This document shows, in pieces, positions 1 to 17,800 of a DNA stretch of 64,000 nt. The stretch is from the NCBI RefSeq assembly GCF_910592395.1, contig NC_088310.1, forward strand, positions 18,173,501-18,237,500, read 5' to 3'. The notes under the pieces were generated by a model. That model did not search any database. It was given only the letters and a program-made list of their open reading frames with translations, and had not been told where the DNA came from. Position 1 is the stretch's first letter. Every line of letters begins with the position of its first letter. The position numbers and the translations under genes were made by a program. This DNA is from Lineus longissimus (Eukaryota; Nemertea; Pilidiophora; Heteronemertea; Lineidae).

Positions 1-16
1 GCTCTATCAATTTTAG

Positions 17-448
17 GTTTGTATTGATGGTGTAGGCTCCCGCATACTGAACTTACAGCGGCATTACCTCCGTAGCCGTCGTCCATGTCTTGTCTGGAAG
101 CTGAGCAATGTCAACACATTGAGGGTCGAGATGAGACTCCCGGAACAGGAAGTGAAGTTTATCATTTCACAGCCACAAATTAGACTCTTGTCTTGTCATG
201 TGTCGAATATTTGCATGGTCGGGAAAGACCACACTAATACTTCCCCGTTTTCTTACTTTCAGACCATCTGTCATGCTATCGACGATCTGCTCGGTATCGA
301 CCGACTGACATCTGACCGGAGTGTAGGTTGGCCAAGGAGAGATCCTATGGCCCTCTACTTGGAGACAAAGACTAGGACCGGAGAGAGGATTAATGCTCTT
401 GCCTTCTCAGCGTTCGTCGAGAAGTATGCCAATCAACTTCATACATAA
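17..448 (+). CDS. 3'-terminal coding exon(s) of an unidentified gene, entering from the left
   Basis: One frame is open from the left edge to the TAA ending at 448. An acceptor-like TTTTAG ends at 16, and a stronger pyrimidine-rich acceptor (TTACTTTCAG) ends at 262. The likeliest model is an exon 17-148 (weak donor GTGAAG at 149), a 114-nt intron, and a terminal exon 263-448; both junctions keep phase 0. The terminal exon encodes 61 residues (starting TICHAIDDLLGIDRL, ending EKYANQLHT), with acidic and basic residues evenly mixed as in a soluble domain. The upstream piece contains NLQRHYLRSRRPCLVWKL. No signal peptide or membrane segment is visible. I do not recognise the family and infer no function. 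Read-through of the short intron (one ORF from an internal ATG at 119) is the alternative, because that intron is also open. Confidence 0.5.
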   Translation, partial: VCIDGVGSRILNLQRHYLRSRRPCLVWKLSNVNTLRVEMRLPEQEVKFIISQPQIRLLSCHVSNICMVGKDHTNTSPFSYFQTICHAIDDLLGIDRLTSDRSVGWPRRDPMALYLETKTRTGERINALAFSAFVEKYANQLHT

Positions 449-479
449 ACCGACTCCTTTAAACGTTTCGGATTCAATG

Positions 480-1520
480 TCTCAATATCGCTTCAAACCA
501 CATATCAAAAAGATGGTGAATCAATGGAGCGATGCGTCTTCCTTTAGTGTCACATCCACCTCAAACGAACCTCAGAGACCTACTGGCAAAGCGTCTTTTT
601 GAAGAGTCTCAACCAACATACGTGGTAGAGGCCGAGTTAGGGCTCACTCATTTGCCCTATTGTCACATCCATCTTAGGTTTGTAGAGACCAAGAGACAAT
701 GCGCCCAATGGATCTTTCTGTCCACCTCAGATGTACTTTGGATACCTACAAGCAATGTGTCTCAAGCATCTTGCATAGTAGAGGCCCAGTGGGGAGCAAT
801 TTATTTGCTTTTTTGTCACATCCATCTTAGAGGGTGGTGACCAAGAGGGAATGCGCCCAATGGGTCTTTCTGTTCAGCTCAGATATGCTTTGGAAATCTA
901 TACGGCAATGTATCTTTCTGAAGGATCTCAATCACCTTGGATGGTAGAAGCCCAGTAGAGTACAACTCATTTACTTGATTGTAACACCCATCTTGGATGC
1001 ACCGAATGTGCGTCTTTCTGTGCATGCACCTTAGATGGATGTAAGGGTCTTGACCACCTTATATGGAAGAGACATAGCAGTGAACTGCAGTGAGACCACC
1101 ATAGATTGTACAAGAAGGAGCAATGCATCTTTATGTTTGGTCACAACCATCTTACATCTTAGAGATCCAGTAGAGGCCGAGTCATTTCTAGTGTCACATC
1201 AATTTTAGATGGAACAGACCAAGACAAACGAGACAATGCATCTTTCTCGTGGCACAGCCATCTTTGATGCAAGAGACCATATGGGGATAATGCGTCCTTC
1301 AAAAGGGTCTCAACCACATTAGATGGTAGAGACAAAGGAAGCAAAGCATCTTTCTTCAGTCTGACAGGGGCAACACGTGTTTCTTCAATGTCAGAACCCG
1401 CTTTGAATTTGATGGTAAAGACACAAGGGGGCAATGTGTCTTTCACCAGTAGCAGAACCTCCATCACTTAAACACTTGAAGGCAATGCAACATTTCACCA
1501 TCTGAATCCATCGTATGATG
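480..1520. repeat. Degenerate tandem repeat
   Basis: Recurring phrases such as GTCACATCCATCTTAG, GGTAGAGACCAAGAG and CAATGCGTCTTTCT reappear about every 150-190 bp between about 530 and 1500, with many substitutions and indels. It is an old, diverged satellite-like block downstream of the unidentified gene. The short ORFs through it on either strand are not supported. Confidence 0.6.
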
Positions 1521-2450
1521 GCAGAGACATAGTTCAATCATCATTTGTCATGTTACCTGCCTTAGATAGCAAAGACCAAAATAACAGGCGTCCTTGCCGC
1601 AGGAGACACTGCTGACTAATGGCTCAGATTGATGGCTTATAGAAGACGAGAGGTCCCCGCTTCAAGCCCCGAAGTCCCTGCGAGACTCTAGTGTACTGCA
1701 AGGGTGTCGGCCAGGATGAAAGATAATCACAACTGGCAACAGGAGCAAGTACCAATTAATCAAAACCAACACATGAATATTCCAGATATATGTCGTGTAT
1801 TTGTAAACCTCAGCTGCACGATGAACACACCACACTAAAACACCTCGTTAACATGTTCATAAACCAAAAGTCTGTTATGACATAACACAAAATCCTGAGC
1901 TTTGTTGATATAAGAGTTGGAAGCATAAAGACAAGTAATGAAGAAATACTTTTAAACAAGTACCAACAAAAATATAGGCTGTCATTGAGCAAAAGCAGAG
2001 CAGACTCCTTATAAGAAAGGGGTCCGGTGAGATCATGGTAAAAAGAATTGGGTGAAAAATTGTCTTGAAATTCTTCCAAATTTCTCATCATATAATAAGT
2101 AACCTGTCCATCTACTACTAAAAATAGAGTAATAATTTTTAAGCTTATATTTTTGTTACAACAATTGACTTAAAGGTCTACCCAGTTTGTGTTCACTGCA
2201 TTTTCTTTTGACCCGGATTCATAGTAGTAAGAGAGAAGATGTCCGACAACACATTGGCAAACTTAAGAACGGATTTACAAAACTGAAAAGTTTCAAGTTC
2301 AAGCTTAATTTTCAGATTTTTCTTCAAATGCAGTAGGCCTTTAAGCTGTCGAATCAAAATGCATTTTGAACTGGTCCCATAAAAGTTTAAACAATCTTTC
2401 CAATCATGCACAGCACGTAGATAACATGCCCTGGAGTTGGAAGTTTATCT
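1521..2450. other. Intergenic / KMO 3' flank
   Basis: No protein-coding exon is visible. Around 1611-1690 a weak tRNA-like stretch (TGGCTCAGATTGA, then GCTTCAAGCCCC) could be a SINE-head remnant. The part next to 2450 should include the KMO 3' UTR, but I could not place a polyadenylation signal with confidence. Confidence 0.4.
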
Positions 2451-8284
<5,834 letters not shown>

Positions 8285-8720
8285 CTTAGGAACAAAACAG
8301 GCAAGAAATAATGAGATGACAATGCGTAATAAATGATTTTACGGCAAATATTTAACCAAAACAAAGGGAATTTCTTGTATAAGATTTGGTACTTTCGTGG
8401 ATACCCTTCGCCAAACTTCTATAGGTATGATCCAACATGTCCAACACGGATGTGCAAACAAAGACTGTTTTACTCGACCTGATCAATGATATGTTGCAAA
8501 TGTGGGGGGTTTGAAGTAAAAAATTACATTCCAATGCTTTATTGCCGTAGTTTTTTAGTTGACAAATGGTTTGTCTTTGTGGAAACCCAAAATAAAAGGT
8601 GAAAACGAAAATACTATACAGGGTGGCCCAGAATTATTTTCCTGTGTCCCATGAGTAGGAAACAGGTTATTGTACAGCTAACATGTAAAATATACAATAG
8701 GCCTACTCTGTTTTTTCCAG
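8285..8720. promoter_or_regulatory. Divergent KMO / SLC3 promoter region
   Basis: The KMO start codon (8284, -) and the SLC3 start codon (8728, +) are 443 bp apart. The SLC3 coding exon is preceded by an acceptor (TTTTTTCCAG ending at 8720), so a 5' untranslated exon must lie further upstream, in this gap or inside KMO intron 1. No TATA box could be assigned. One TAGGCCTA palindrome is at 8698-8705. Confidence 0.6.
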
Positions 8721-8727
8721 GATCAGG

Positions 8728-11700
8728 ATGGCATCGACATCAACTCTTGATAGTACAGATGCTACTTTAAAGAGCATTTCGAACTCATCCACGGGAAAAA
8801 CCAATGGGATTGGGAAGAGGTTGGATTTGATTTACCAGCAGTACCTGGTTAGTGACAGCAGCTTACCCAGCTATTCTGCCGGCAGTGCAAGTCTTGGTAG
8901 TAGGACAGTCTCTACGGCTAAAACAAGTTGTAATGATTTGCCAGATGATGGGAGCCAAGGGAGTAGACCAGTGGAATTAATAGTTATCAGAGATGAGTCT
9001 TCTATTGGCAGTTCTAGATCAGTCTATGGACGATCAAACCCAGGCTTTTCAACTGATACAAAAGAAGTGGCGTCAAAAAACTCGAGTAGACTGACTGTGA
9101 AAGAGTATGGTTATTCATATGAAAGCTGGAATTGGCCTGTAATACGCGGTGCTTGTACTGTCTTCGTCATTGCAACAATTGTGGCCTTAATCTCAGTTGC
9201 TATTGCGTTTATTGCCATATTATCAAAAGCCTGCTATCCAGAGTTCAAATGGTGGCAGGGAGCCGCCTTCTACAGTGTTGATCCCCGTTTATTCAGTGAC
9301 TCAGATTCTGATTACAAAGGAGATTTGATAGGTCTTGCTGCAAGATTGGATTATTTTGTGGTGTTGGGAACAACTGTTATTCAATTGGACAATATTTTCA
9401 AATCATATCAGAGTGTAAATGGTCAGTATCACGTAACAGACTATGGAGATCTAAATGAAAATGTTGGAACTCTGAAAACTTTCAAGTCTTTTTGTGATGC
9501 AGCTCATAATTCAGGCATGAAGGTGATTCTAAATGTGCCTGTCTCGCAGACCAGTGACAAGCACCAATGGTTCACAGATAGCAGACAAGAAACTGGGACA
9601 AGTTCTTACAGGGATTTCTACATTTGGAATGACAAGGTAATGAGACTTTTCGAAGAAAATTGGACAGACAAATATCATGATTATGAAGTTGATTCTAAAT
9701 ATTGACATATTGCCATGCGCCTAGACTTTACCTGAATGAGGTAAAGTGATGTGCATTTACTATATTGATTGTAAGGCATTATTGTCTGTCTCATGATGCA
9801 GTTTTCTAAGTTGTCTTTGGAGAATAAACTTTTGTCTGCCGACCAAAATGTAGTCATATAAAAAACATAGCAAAATCTGTTGTGCTTTCTCTTTTCAGAA
9901 ACCGCTTGACAGGAACTCATCATTTGATGCGATCGGAAACCAATATTTTGTGCACTTTGAGACGCCAGGTCAGCCAGCTTTAAACTGGGATGAAAAGAGG
10001 GTGAGAAGAAAACTTTAGAATCTCCCAAATGGTTGAATTTGTCCCTGTATCAGGGAATTATGTAACGATTAGTGATGCTGTCAGTCCTACAGGTTACATC
10101 TCCTTTGAACTGATGAAGCTGAAAGAAATTTGATCATTCCAATTCATTTGATGTTGAGAAGAAGATGGTCCCTTTCTGATAGCTATCTTTACTCCACATG
10201 ATGATAAATTACCACATTGTTCAACCAATTTGTCACAATCACAATTAAATTTCACATACCAAAATGAAAAATATATACTGAGGCTCGCTTTAACTTTCAT
10301 TTCAAGGTTGAGACAGCTCTCATGAAACAGATAACAGCCCTCTGGAGCCAAGGAGCAGATGGAATATTCCTGTCTGACCTCAACATGATACAGGCAACAA
10401 ACAAAACCAACAGGATGTCTGAGGTCATCAGGGCATTCAGAACTTTCATGGACAGAGATCCAAGTGATGGAGGGGACACGAGGAAAGCGTCCCTGATGGT
10501 TCCCTCTGAAGTGCTGGACTTGATCCGTTCAGCGAACGGAGATGTGGCAGACTTTATGGCCAATGTTGATTTGGTCAATACTGTCGTGTCTATTGAAGCC
10601 AATGTGACATACTCCCTGATGGATTTTGTGACATCTCATGTTATTCAAGGTATGTTGATCCATCATTGAAGTGAATTTCGCACCGGCAGTTTTTTTAGCC
10701 TGCCTTTGCTTTTTCACAGCCCAAAAAATGTCCTTTGTTATTTTCTGTTGCGCAGAAAACCTAGTTGGCTATAAGCAGATCCCTGGGCCATGATAGCATG
10801 GAGTCGATGGACATTGCATTTGTCTACAGAACAGAATAGCTCAATATGAACTTGCTGACATCGATCCTAAAGTCTCCTTCTTTCAATGAAGGATAGACAC
10901 ACTATGCCGGTAGATCAGTACGCATATGAAGTGAACTTTAAAAAAAAAAGTTTAAAGTTTAGGGTTTATAGTCTGATATCAACTACGATATAGGTTATCA
11001 TCCGACTTTCAGTTTAACCCCGGTCTGTCCTGAAACCCTTCAGTAGACCACAGATGAGCTGCTCAACCAGCGCTATAATCTGTGCATTTCTGACCGGTAC
11101 CCATTTATACACCTGGGTGCAGAGAGGCAAGTAAGACAGAGAGACCAGCCTACAGTCTCATGCCGACAGTGGGGATCGAACCCGGTACCTCTTGACTGCT
11201 GGTCGAGAGTCCAAGCCACTACACCACAGCGGCTCAATATACCACAGCGGCTCATTACACAGAATTAATGATGATCATTGCTTCAGTGATTATTCAGTTG
11301 ATTATGAATGATTCTAGTGTGTAATGAGTTTCTTTCTAACAACTGGTAGTTCTATTGCAGGTACCAAAGAACCATACCCCTGGCCATGTTGGCGACTTGG
11401 TAGCATGAAGACTCATAAAGAGATCTTGATTGGTACCCTTATTCAGCTGATAGCCTTCCCAGGAACTGTGGCCATTCAATCTGGATTTGAAATAGGACAG
11501 GTAAATGTAGATATGGTCAGAATGGCTCCCAGTTTTCCTTTTGTGATCATCGGTTTCCATGAATTTGATCCAAACACTAAGCAGCCAGCCTTCTTAAGGA
11601 CAATTTTTGTGAGTGGAATTGATGAGAGTGTTCTTGATAGGGTGTTAACTCTATAACAGATAAGTTACATATTGGGAGACATGCTGATATCAAGAACTGA

Positions 11701-12305
11701 TTATATTCGTTAATCCAGACTAGCTGATGGTGATAGCAAAGCAAAAGACATTAGCGTCCCTGGTGCTCCCAAACTTTTCTCAACTGAAAATAAACAAAAA
11801 AACATAAGTCACAGAAGACCAGGCATCGATTGGGCATTCATGTACTTGAAAAATAACTCTTATTTTTCAGCCGTCACTAGAGACTGGTGTATTGTTATGG
11901 AAACAGAGTTCCACCAAAGCCTTGATGCCATACACAATTTCTGCTGGCCCAGAATCTGCTGAGAAAAATCTTGAGTACATCCAAACGATCTTGAATCAGC
12001 GAGAGAAGAGTTTGGGACTGCGCTTCAATGGAATGACTCTCAATGATGAATTCGTAAAGGGTTTTAAATTCATTGTTACAAATAGGACTCTGATTTTACA
12101 AAGGGTACACCCAAGGTCTCATAACTATTACGTTTTGATGAATTACGGGGAGGCTAATATCAATGCAGATTACTCAAGTATTCTCTCATCTGCTGAGATT
12201 GTGCTGAACATGGGTGGTAGTTTAATGGGTTGGGTTGACTGGGACAAGGTTAGCCTGAAAACAGGGGATGCAGTAGTAGCGAGGCAGTCGAAATGGTCCC
12301 TTTAA
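8728..12305 (+). CDS. SLC3-family amino-acid transporter heavy chain (4F2hc/rBAT-like), complete, 5 coding exons
   Basis: Type II membrane glycoprotein subunit that carries an SLC7 light chain to the plasma membrane. Exons: 8728-9636, 9899-10000, 10307-10649, 11361-11500, 11871-12305; phases join to 642 residues. Residues 1-140 are a Ser/Thr-rich cytoplasmic tail. One membrane segment lies at about 142-165. Cys169 just outside it is where family members form the disulfide to the light chain. From about 173 (FKWWQGAAFYSVDPRLF) an amylase-like TIM barrel follows, with GLAARLDYFVVLGTTVI, VILNVPV and SDKHQWF. The position of the GH13 nucleophile motif reads GADGIFLSDLN, as in non-enzymatic 4F2hc, so catalysis is unlikely. 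The C-terminal beta domain ends about where family members end, but the last codons (WSL-stop) lie in a duplicated repeat. A 5' UTR intron is implied by the acceptor at 8720. Orthology to SLC3A1 versus SLC3A2 is not settled, so no symbol is given. Confidence 0.9.
11000..11253 (-). mobile_element. tRNA-derived SINE
   Basis: Read on the - strand from 11235, a tRNA-like head begins GAGCCGCTGTGGTGTAGTGG (A-box-like) and has a B box GGGTTCGATCCCC at 11183-11171. An unrelated body follows with the phrase GGTGTATAAATGGGTACC. A 13-bp repeat of the start (ACCACAGCGGCTC) at 11241-11253 suggests a small terminal duplication. It lies in SLC3 intron 3. Confidence 0.75.
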
Positions 12306-12945
12306 TTGGTCTGCTAATAGTCAATTTTCTTTAGACATAATTTTAGTGTCTCATCTCAAGAGTTTTAGCTCTGCCTCTTTTCATTAGTGGCCAACACATT
12401 TTCATTTAACACTAGAATGTTAACCCTTTTTGCTTCTGCTGTACGTATTACTGCCGGCCAGTAATACACCGTGTAAGGGACCGATATATACCGGGTGCGG
12501 TAAGGAAAGAGTTAAAGCAGGGTTCTGCTCCCTGTCCTTTTCAGAATGTGCCCTGCTTTCTAACTGAAACACTAAATTGGTGTTGTAATTCCATAATAGT
12601 CTATTTTATTTTATCAAGGAGGATGTAATGGTCCCTTTAATTGGTCTGCTAATAGTCATTTTTCTTTGGACAGAATTTTAGTGTCTCATCTCAAGAGTTT
12701 TAGCTCTGCCTACACATTTTCATTTAACACTCGAGTGATAACCCTTTTTGCTTCTGCTGTACGGATTACTGCCGGCCAGTAATACCCCGTGTAAGGGACC
12801 GGTGTATACCGGGTGCGGTAGGGAAAGAGTTAAAGCAGGGTTCTGCTCCCTGTCCTTTTCAGAATGTGCCCTGCTTTCTAACTGAAACACTAAATTGGTG
12901 TTGTTATTCCATAATAGTCTATTTTATTTTATTAAGGAGGATGTA
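12293..12945. repeat. Tandem duplication (335 + 318 bp) overlapping the SLC3 stop codon
   Basis: Unit 1 is 12293-12627 and unit 2 is 12628-12945. Both open ATGGTCCCTTTAATTGGTCT and close AAGGAGGATGTA, at roughly 90 percent or better identity by eye, with a ~15-bp deletion in unit 2. Unit 1 includes the last codons and TAA of the SLC3 gene. Each unit contains TACTGCCGGCCAGTAATAC followed by ACCGGGTGCGGTA and AAAGAGTTAA. A related core recurs at about 58558-58640. A 16-bp perfect palindrome (12947-12962) abuts the right end. Confidence 0.92.
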
Positions 12946-12962
12946 ATATGCAATATTGCATA

Positions 12963-14490
12963 GGTTTATAACTTCTCATTTTCAACGTCTTGAGGAAATC
13001 AGGGGTTGATATTCGCTTGTCTGGCCTTGCACTCTGAGCCCCTGAAACATATCCCCCTATTGGCTGAAGTACAGGCATACATCAGCTATAAGTCAGCACC
13101 TGAGATTAAACTGTCAACCTCAGTTCCAGTTCGTACTTCTGCTGATTCGTCATGATGCGCACCTCGGAGAAGTCAGTGTTTTCTTTTCTGTCTGCAGGAT
13201 AAAACAACCAATGAATATGCAAGTTTGGATATCCTTTTACGACAATGTTTATGAAATGCCTAGAATCAAGTACCCAACGTTCCGATTGGGTGACATTTGC
13301 TTTTGCGCTCGAACATTAAGTTTATGTTGAGTAATGTCTTAACTTGGGTGTTGTGTGCAGGGCCCGAGAAGCAAATCTTACCCCTGATTTCCTCAGAATG
13401 AATATTTATGTTATTGCTTTATAGATAATCGAATTTAATAATAAAAATTGAAAAAAATTGGTTATGATTTACTGCCTTTTATTGCTCCGATCCTAACTTG
13501 ATGACTCCCCTCCCCTTGCTTTGCAACATTGGATGAAAATTATCTCCCACCCCACCTCATTCGGCACTTTTTCACAATCTGCTACAATGGAAAAGTTATG
13601 CCTTATCAACCTAGACTTCCACAGCTATATACACCAAAGATGACCTCGGAATTTTTGAACCTGTCTTTCCATAGATTCTCTTATTGGCGACGTTGGGTGA
13701 TATGAATAAAGACTAGCAAATGCTTTTACTTCAATTTTGTACAGAAAGGCCTAGTGTAAATGTACATGGAGTTTTAGATAAAAGCATTTGCTAGTCTTTA
13801 TTCATATCACCCATTGTCACAATCACTCAGTATTTTAAGTGACATGCTTTCATTGGGACTCCTGATATGGCCCCTTCATTGCCAATGTCCCATTAATATA
13901 TCATATAGTCACACTTTTAACATAAATGATGCCATTATGTAATAGCTGATATTAATGAGTTCAGTGACCCCAGTTTCATGTGGGCGTTTCATGTTCAGAA
14001 AAATAGTTTACTGGTGAACCAACATGAAAAAAAACAACTGCAATAATAAGCCCAATCGTCCTTTAACAATATTTGTAAATATTGGCACGTGGTTCAAGGT
14101 CTCACTAGCCAGTGGTGATCAGAAAAAAACTAGTTCTTCAATCTCGAGTGATTACCATGGATACAGATGGGCCTACTCTATCCCAATTGCTACTTGTTCA
14201 GATGTAAATGTCCGATGTTTTTTGTAAAGGGTAGCCCTGACGATTATTTGAGGAAAATACCAGTTTCCTCTGTGCACTTACGCGGTGAGCAGACCCCGCA
14301 TGCTATTTATAGCTCAAGAGGATGTTGACATCGACTGGTTCCTGTGAGATTGCACATGTCCTCAAGGTAAAATTTCGAGGGCGACGTTGAAACTTGGCCA
14401 GATGTATTCTACAAGAGACAAGCTATTCAGAAATGTAAAGGTTTGTGTGAGGAGTAAGGTACTACCAAGTTTACAGCCGCTGGAACAGGG
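12963..14490. other. Intergenic region between SLC3 and PPP4R4
   Basis: Apart from the 34-bp inverted repeat, no coding exon is seen. Candidate AATAAA signals for the SLC3 transcript occur near 13438 and at 13705-13710. A CACGTG E-box lies near 14085. Confidence 0.4.
13695..13812. repeat. Inverted repeat: 34-bp perfect arms, 50-bp loop
   Basis: Left arm 13695-13728 and right arm 13779-13812 are exact reverse complements; similarity continues imperfectly outward. Each arm contains AATAAA in GATATGAATAAAGACTAGC, so a poly(A) signal is present on both strands. It lies about 1.4 kb downstream of the SLC3 stop. Confidence 0.93.
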
Positions 14491-14499
14491 GTATACATG

Positions 14500-14644
14500 A
14501 AATGACGTCGCGTCATTTTTGGAGGCAGGTAGGTCTGGCCTCTGCACCGGCTAGTGAGACCATGCACGTGGTTTTGTTGACATCTCGCAAACTCACGCAT
14601 AACAACCACCTGCGAGAAAGTGACGTATGACTCATGATGGCGGC
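14500..14644 (+). promoter_or_regulatory. CRE / AP-1 / YY1-like cluster upstream of PPP4R4
   Basis: AAATGACG-TCG-CGTCATTT at 14500-14518 is an inverted pair of CRE half-sites. At 14621-14627 TGACGTA is followed directly by TGACTCA (AP-1 type) at 14628-14634, then GATGGCGGC (YY1 core) at 14636-14644. The start codon is 165 bp downstream, which fits a proximal promoter or 5' UTR. Motif identity is by eye; binding is inferred. Confidence 0.5.
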
Positions 14645-14808
14645 CTTGGATTTCGTTTGACTACAGCCAAACTACACTCAAAATGTGCTGGCAACTGCTT
14701 AGATAGCATTCGTTTTATACTTTAAAAACACTGTGATTTACTAGCTAAAGCTAGTTCCAACATGATGAGATAGTTTTCATTAGTTTCAGTTGCTTTATTC
14801 CGTCCAAA

Positions 14809-14898
14809 ATGTCGGTGGGCGCATCGAGTACGCTCACACAGCTCGAGGAGGATTTCAAGGAGCTTCAGCTTGAGGCCAGGTCCCTCGGAGCAGTCAAG
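14809..14898 (+). CDS. PPP4R4: PPP4R4 coding exon 1
   Basis: Thirty codons from ATG to the donor GTGCTT, ending in phase 0. It encodes an acidic, helix-prone segment containing LTQLEEDFKELQLEARSLG. Confidence 0.85.
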
Positions 14899-17800
14899 GT
14901 GCTTGTTATAAATATCCTGCTTTCTTTGATGTATGGTAGGCCTATTATTATAGTGTGCATTGTAATAAACGGGTTCAAAATGCTCACTAATTTTCTATCC
15001 GACCCATAGATCTGCCCTGGCCCCTTGACATGATGGGACAGTGTCAGTGACACTGTGAGTGACTGTGAGTGACACTTGACAGTGATATGCGGGCACATCG
15101 TGCATCATTAGGCCTATGTCTATGACATTGATTGCCACATTATGACATGGCAACATCAACGTGATGAAGAAGAAGTCATATCATGAGAGTGGGAAATTGG
15201 AGTAACGTTTGTCGATATTGTAATTGTATCGCCACGTCGTGACCAGATTGTGCATTAGGCCTATATCGCCAATTTGATGGGAATTAATGTCCCAGCGTAT
15301 TTGGCGATGACACACATGACATAGTGGTGATACAAATTACAATACAATACTGCACAACGTTTCTTCCAAGTTTATCAGGGCCGGGCAAATCCATAGGTGA
15401 CAGGAGTCCAAGATGGAGGTTGTCGCCGCTGCCTCCTTGGAAGAGCCTCTCCGTTTTTATGTTATTTTTTAAAAATAGGGGATAGGCTATCTCGAAGTAT
15501 CTGTGCCTTGTCTGGATATCTAATGTCACTGTATTGTAGGCCTACTGATGATGGTAACAGGACGAGATGAGATTGTGGTGATATAATGTACCCCCAACTT
15601 TCGAGTGGAGAATCCAGTTAATAAGTTGAATGATGCAAGCAGGAATGACTGATAGAACATAATTATCCATTGTGTGTCTCTCAGAATGATGAATGCTTTA
15701 TTAATCTGCTTGTCTACTTTTCTGATTGTCAAACCAAGAGCAAACACAAGGCAGCGATTGTGTTCCGGATAGTCAGAAATTAAGACAAGCATATGAAAAA
15801 ATAGCCGATACGATCAACCGAGTTCATCATTGGATAATTCAAGATCTGTTCAGCTACTGAATGAATGAAAGTTTCCTGGATAAGGACTCGAGTTTCAAAG
15901 GAACCTCAACATCATCATTCATCACTATCAGGCTTGAACTGAGGTATCGAATGAGTGGCCAGCTACACCACTGACAATGTCACAGCCATTGTCGGTGTTG
16001 CTGTCTCTATGGCCAGTGTGGATTCCAGAGCGATTATGCAGTGGTCAATTTATGTAAACCCTGTACCCGTCCTGGTCAAACGATCAACACTTGGTCAACA
16101 CTGACTTGCAATCGGGGTTCATGTCTGGACCAGGATTTGACGCTAAATTCACCAAGGTCAAGGACTTGAATTGTTATATTGAACACCACTTTTTCCGAAC
16201 GACCAAGCACCATCAATTTCAGTTCTTACCCTTGCTTATTTTCAGAGTCAAGAAGAGATAGAAAAGCTGACAGTTGATGAACAGCTCCGGGGGATTGACA
16301 GGGCAGTCTATTTACTCAGGTGAGGTGCTAGTTGATGTTGTTTCATCGGAGATCACCAATTTCATAAATTCTAGTTGAAATTGAATTGAAAATTGAATGC
16401 TTTACTTGATGCAGTCAGCATGGAAGGCTTGCCGCGTGATAGACATTGTCATTTCAGTGCCTTACTAATCTATCAATCAAGTTAAAAATAGCTATCCCGA
16501 TGCCCCCCATTCATCCAACAAGTCCACAATCTTAAAATATTGCACAACCATGTGATATTTTTGTTTGTGTTACCTGGCAACCATCGTAACAGGCAATGAG
16601 TTACTGGGAGCCAATGACATGTTGAATGGTCCTATGGAGTAGAAAATAATTTTTTTTGATTGATGATGAATTGATTAGAACTTCGATCAAGAACCATGTT
16701 GACATGGGTTTGATGTTTGACACTTATTGTCTTGTGCAGTGGCTACCTTGGTTATGTTGATTTGAATGCTTTTCTCTCAGTAGTACTGCTGCATTTCTGA
16801 ATTGAATTCTTGTGTTGTACGTATGATAGTTGAGTGTTTGTCATAATAGTAACTTTAGACTTACATCAAAATTCTTTTTGCGTAAAAAAGAGTGGACCTG
16901 GTTTAAAAGGTAAAAACACAGTGACATGGTATTTTGACTGGTCCAGAACTTTGTCGCAGAGGGACACTGTTAAGTGTTAAGGTATTTTTTGGCTGAAAAA
17001 GACGACTTTCACCCTTGGGGAAGGGCACTCTTGCCAAATGATTCGATGGAAATTTGGGCACACCACCATTTGATCTGAGGTGCCAACACCTTTGGTTTTG
17101 ATGCCTCCGATAATTTATGGCCCTGAGTTTATGAGCTGCATGACTCTGTAGCTCAAAATGTATTGCAGGCCGAGAAACAACTTCATGAAAACTTTCTTCA
17201 ATGAAAAAGTATTATTGGACCTCAGATTGCACAGACAAATCTCTCACAGCCAAACATCAAAGTTTCATTCATTTTTGAATAAAAAATCTCTTGGAGTTCT
17301 ATCCTATTCAAGTTAGGATGTTATCAGGAGGATGCTGCATATATTGTGTGCATTCAAACAAGATCAGTCGGTAAATATTAAATCAACCTCTCTCCACTTA
17401 TCACGCCAATTACTACTTGGATATAAAATGGTCACGCAAACTACTGCTTGGATTTCAAATGGCAACAAACCCCTCAGTTCATGTTGTGATGTGGTTGTTT
17501 TGCTTCATGATGATGACATGCTACATGATTTATTTTCAACTAGGAATATTGCATGCAGAGCTTGCATGACTAGTTCAGCTCAATATAAAAGGAACAGCAA
17601 AAGTGCAATGGGCAAGGGGTCAGAATTGTAGCTGAGTGATCAAAACTGATTGCCAAATGGCTGACTGCCAAATTTTTGGGTTTCCTTGGGCATGGTACTG
17701 ATTGGAGTTCTAAAAAACTGGCATTTGCTTTTGATGTACACATTATTTAGGACAAAAGCCGCTATTGTTGTATAATATTAATAAAATATTGTTTGAGGAA

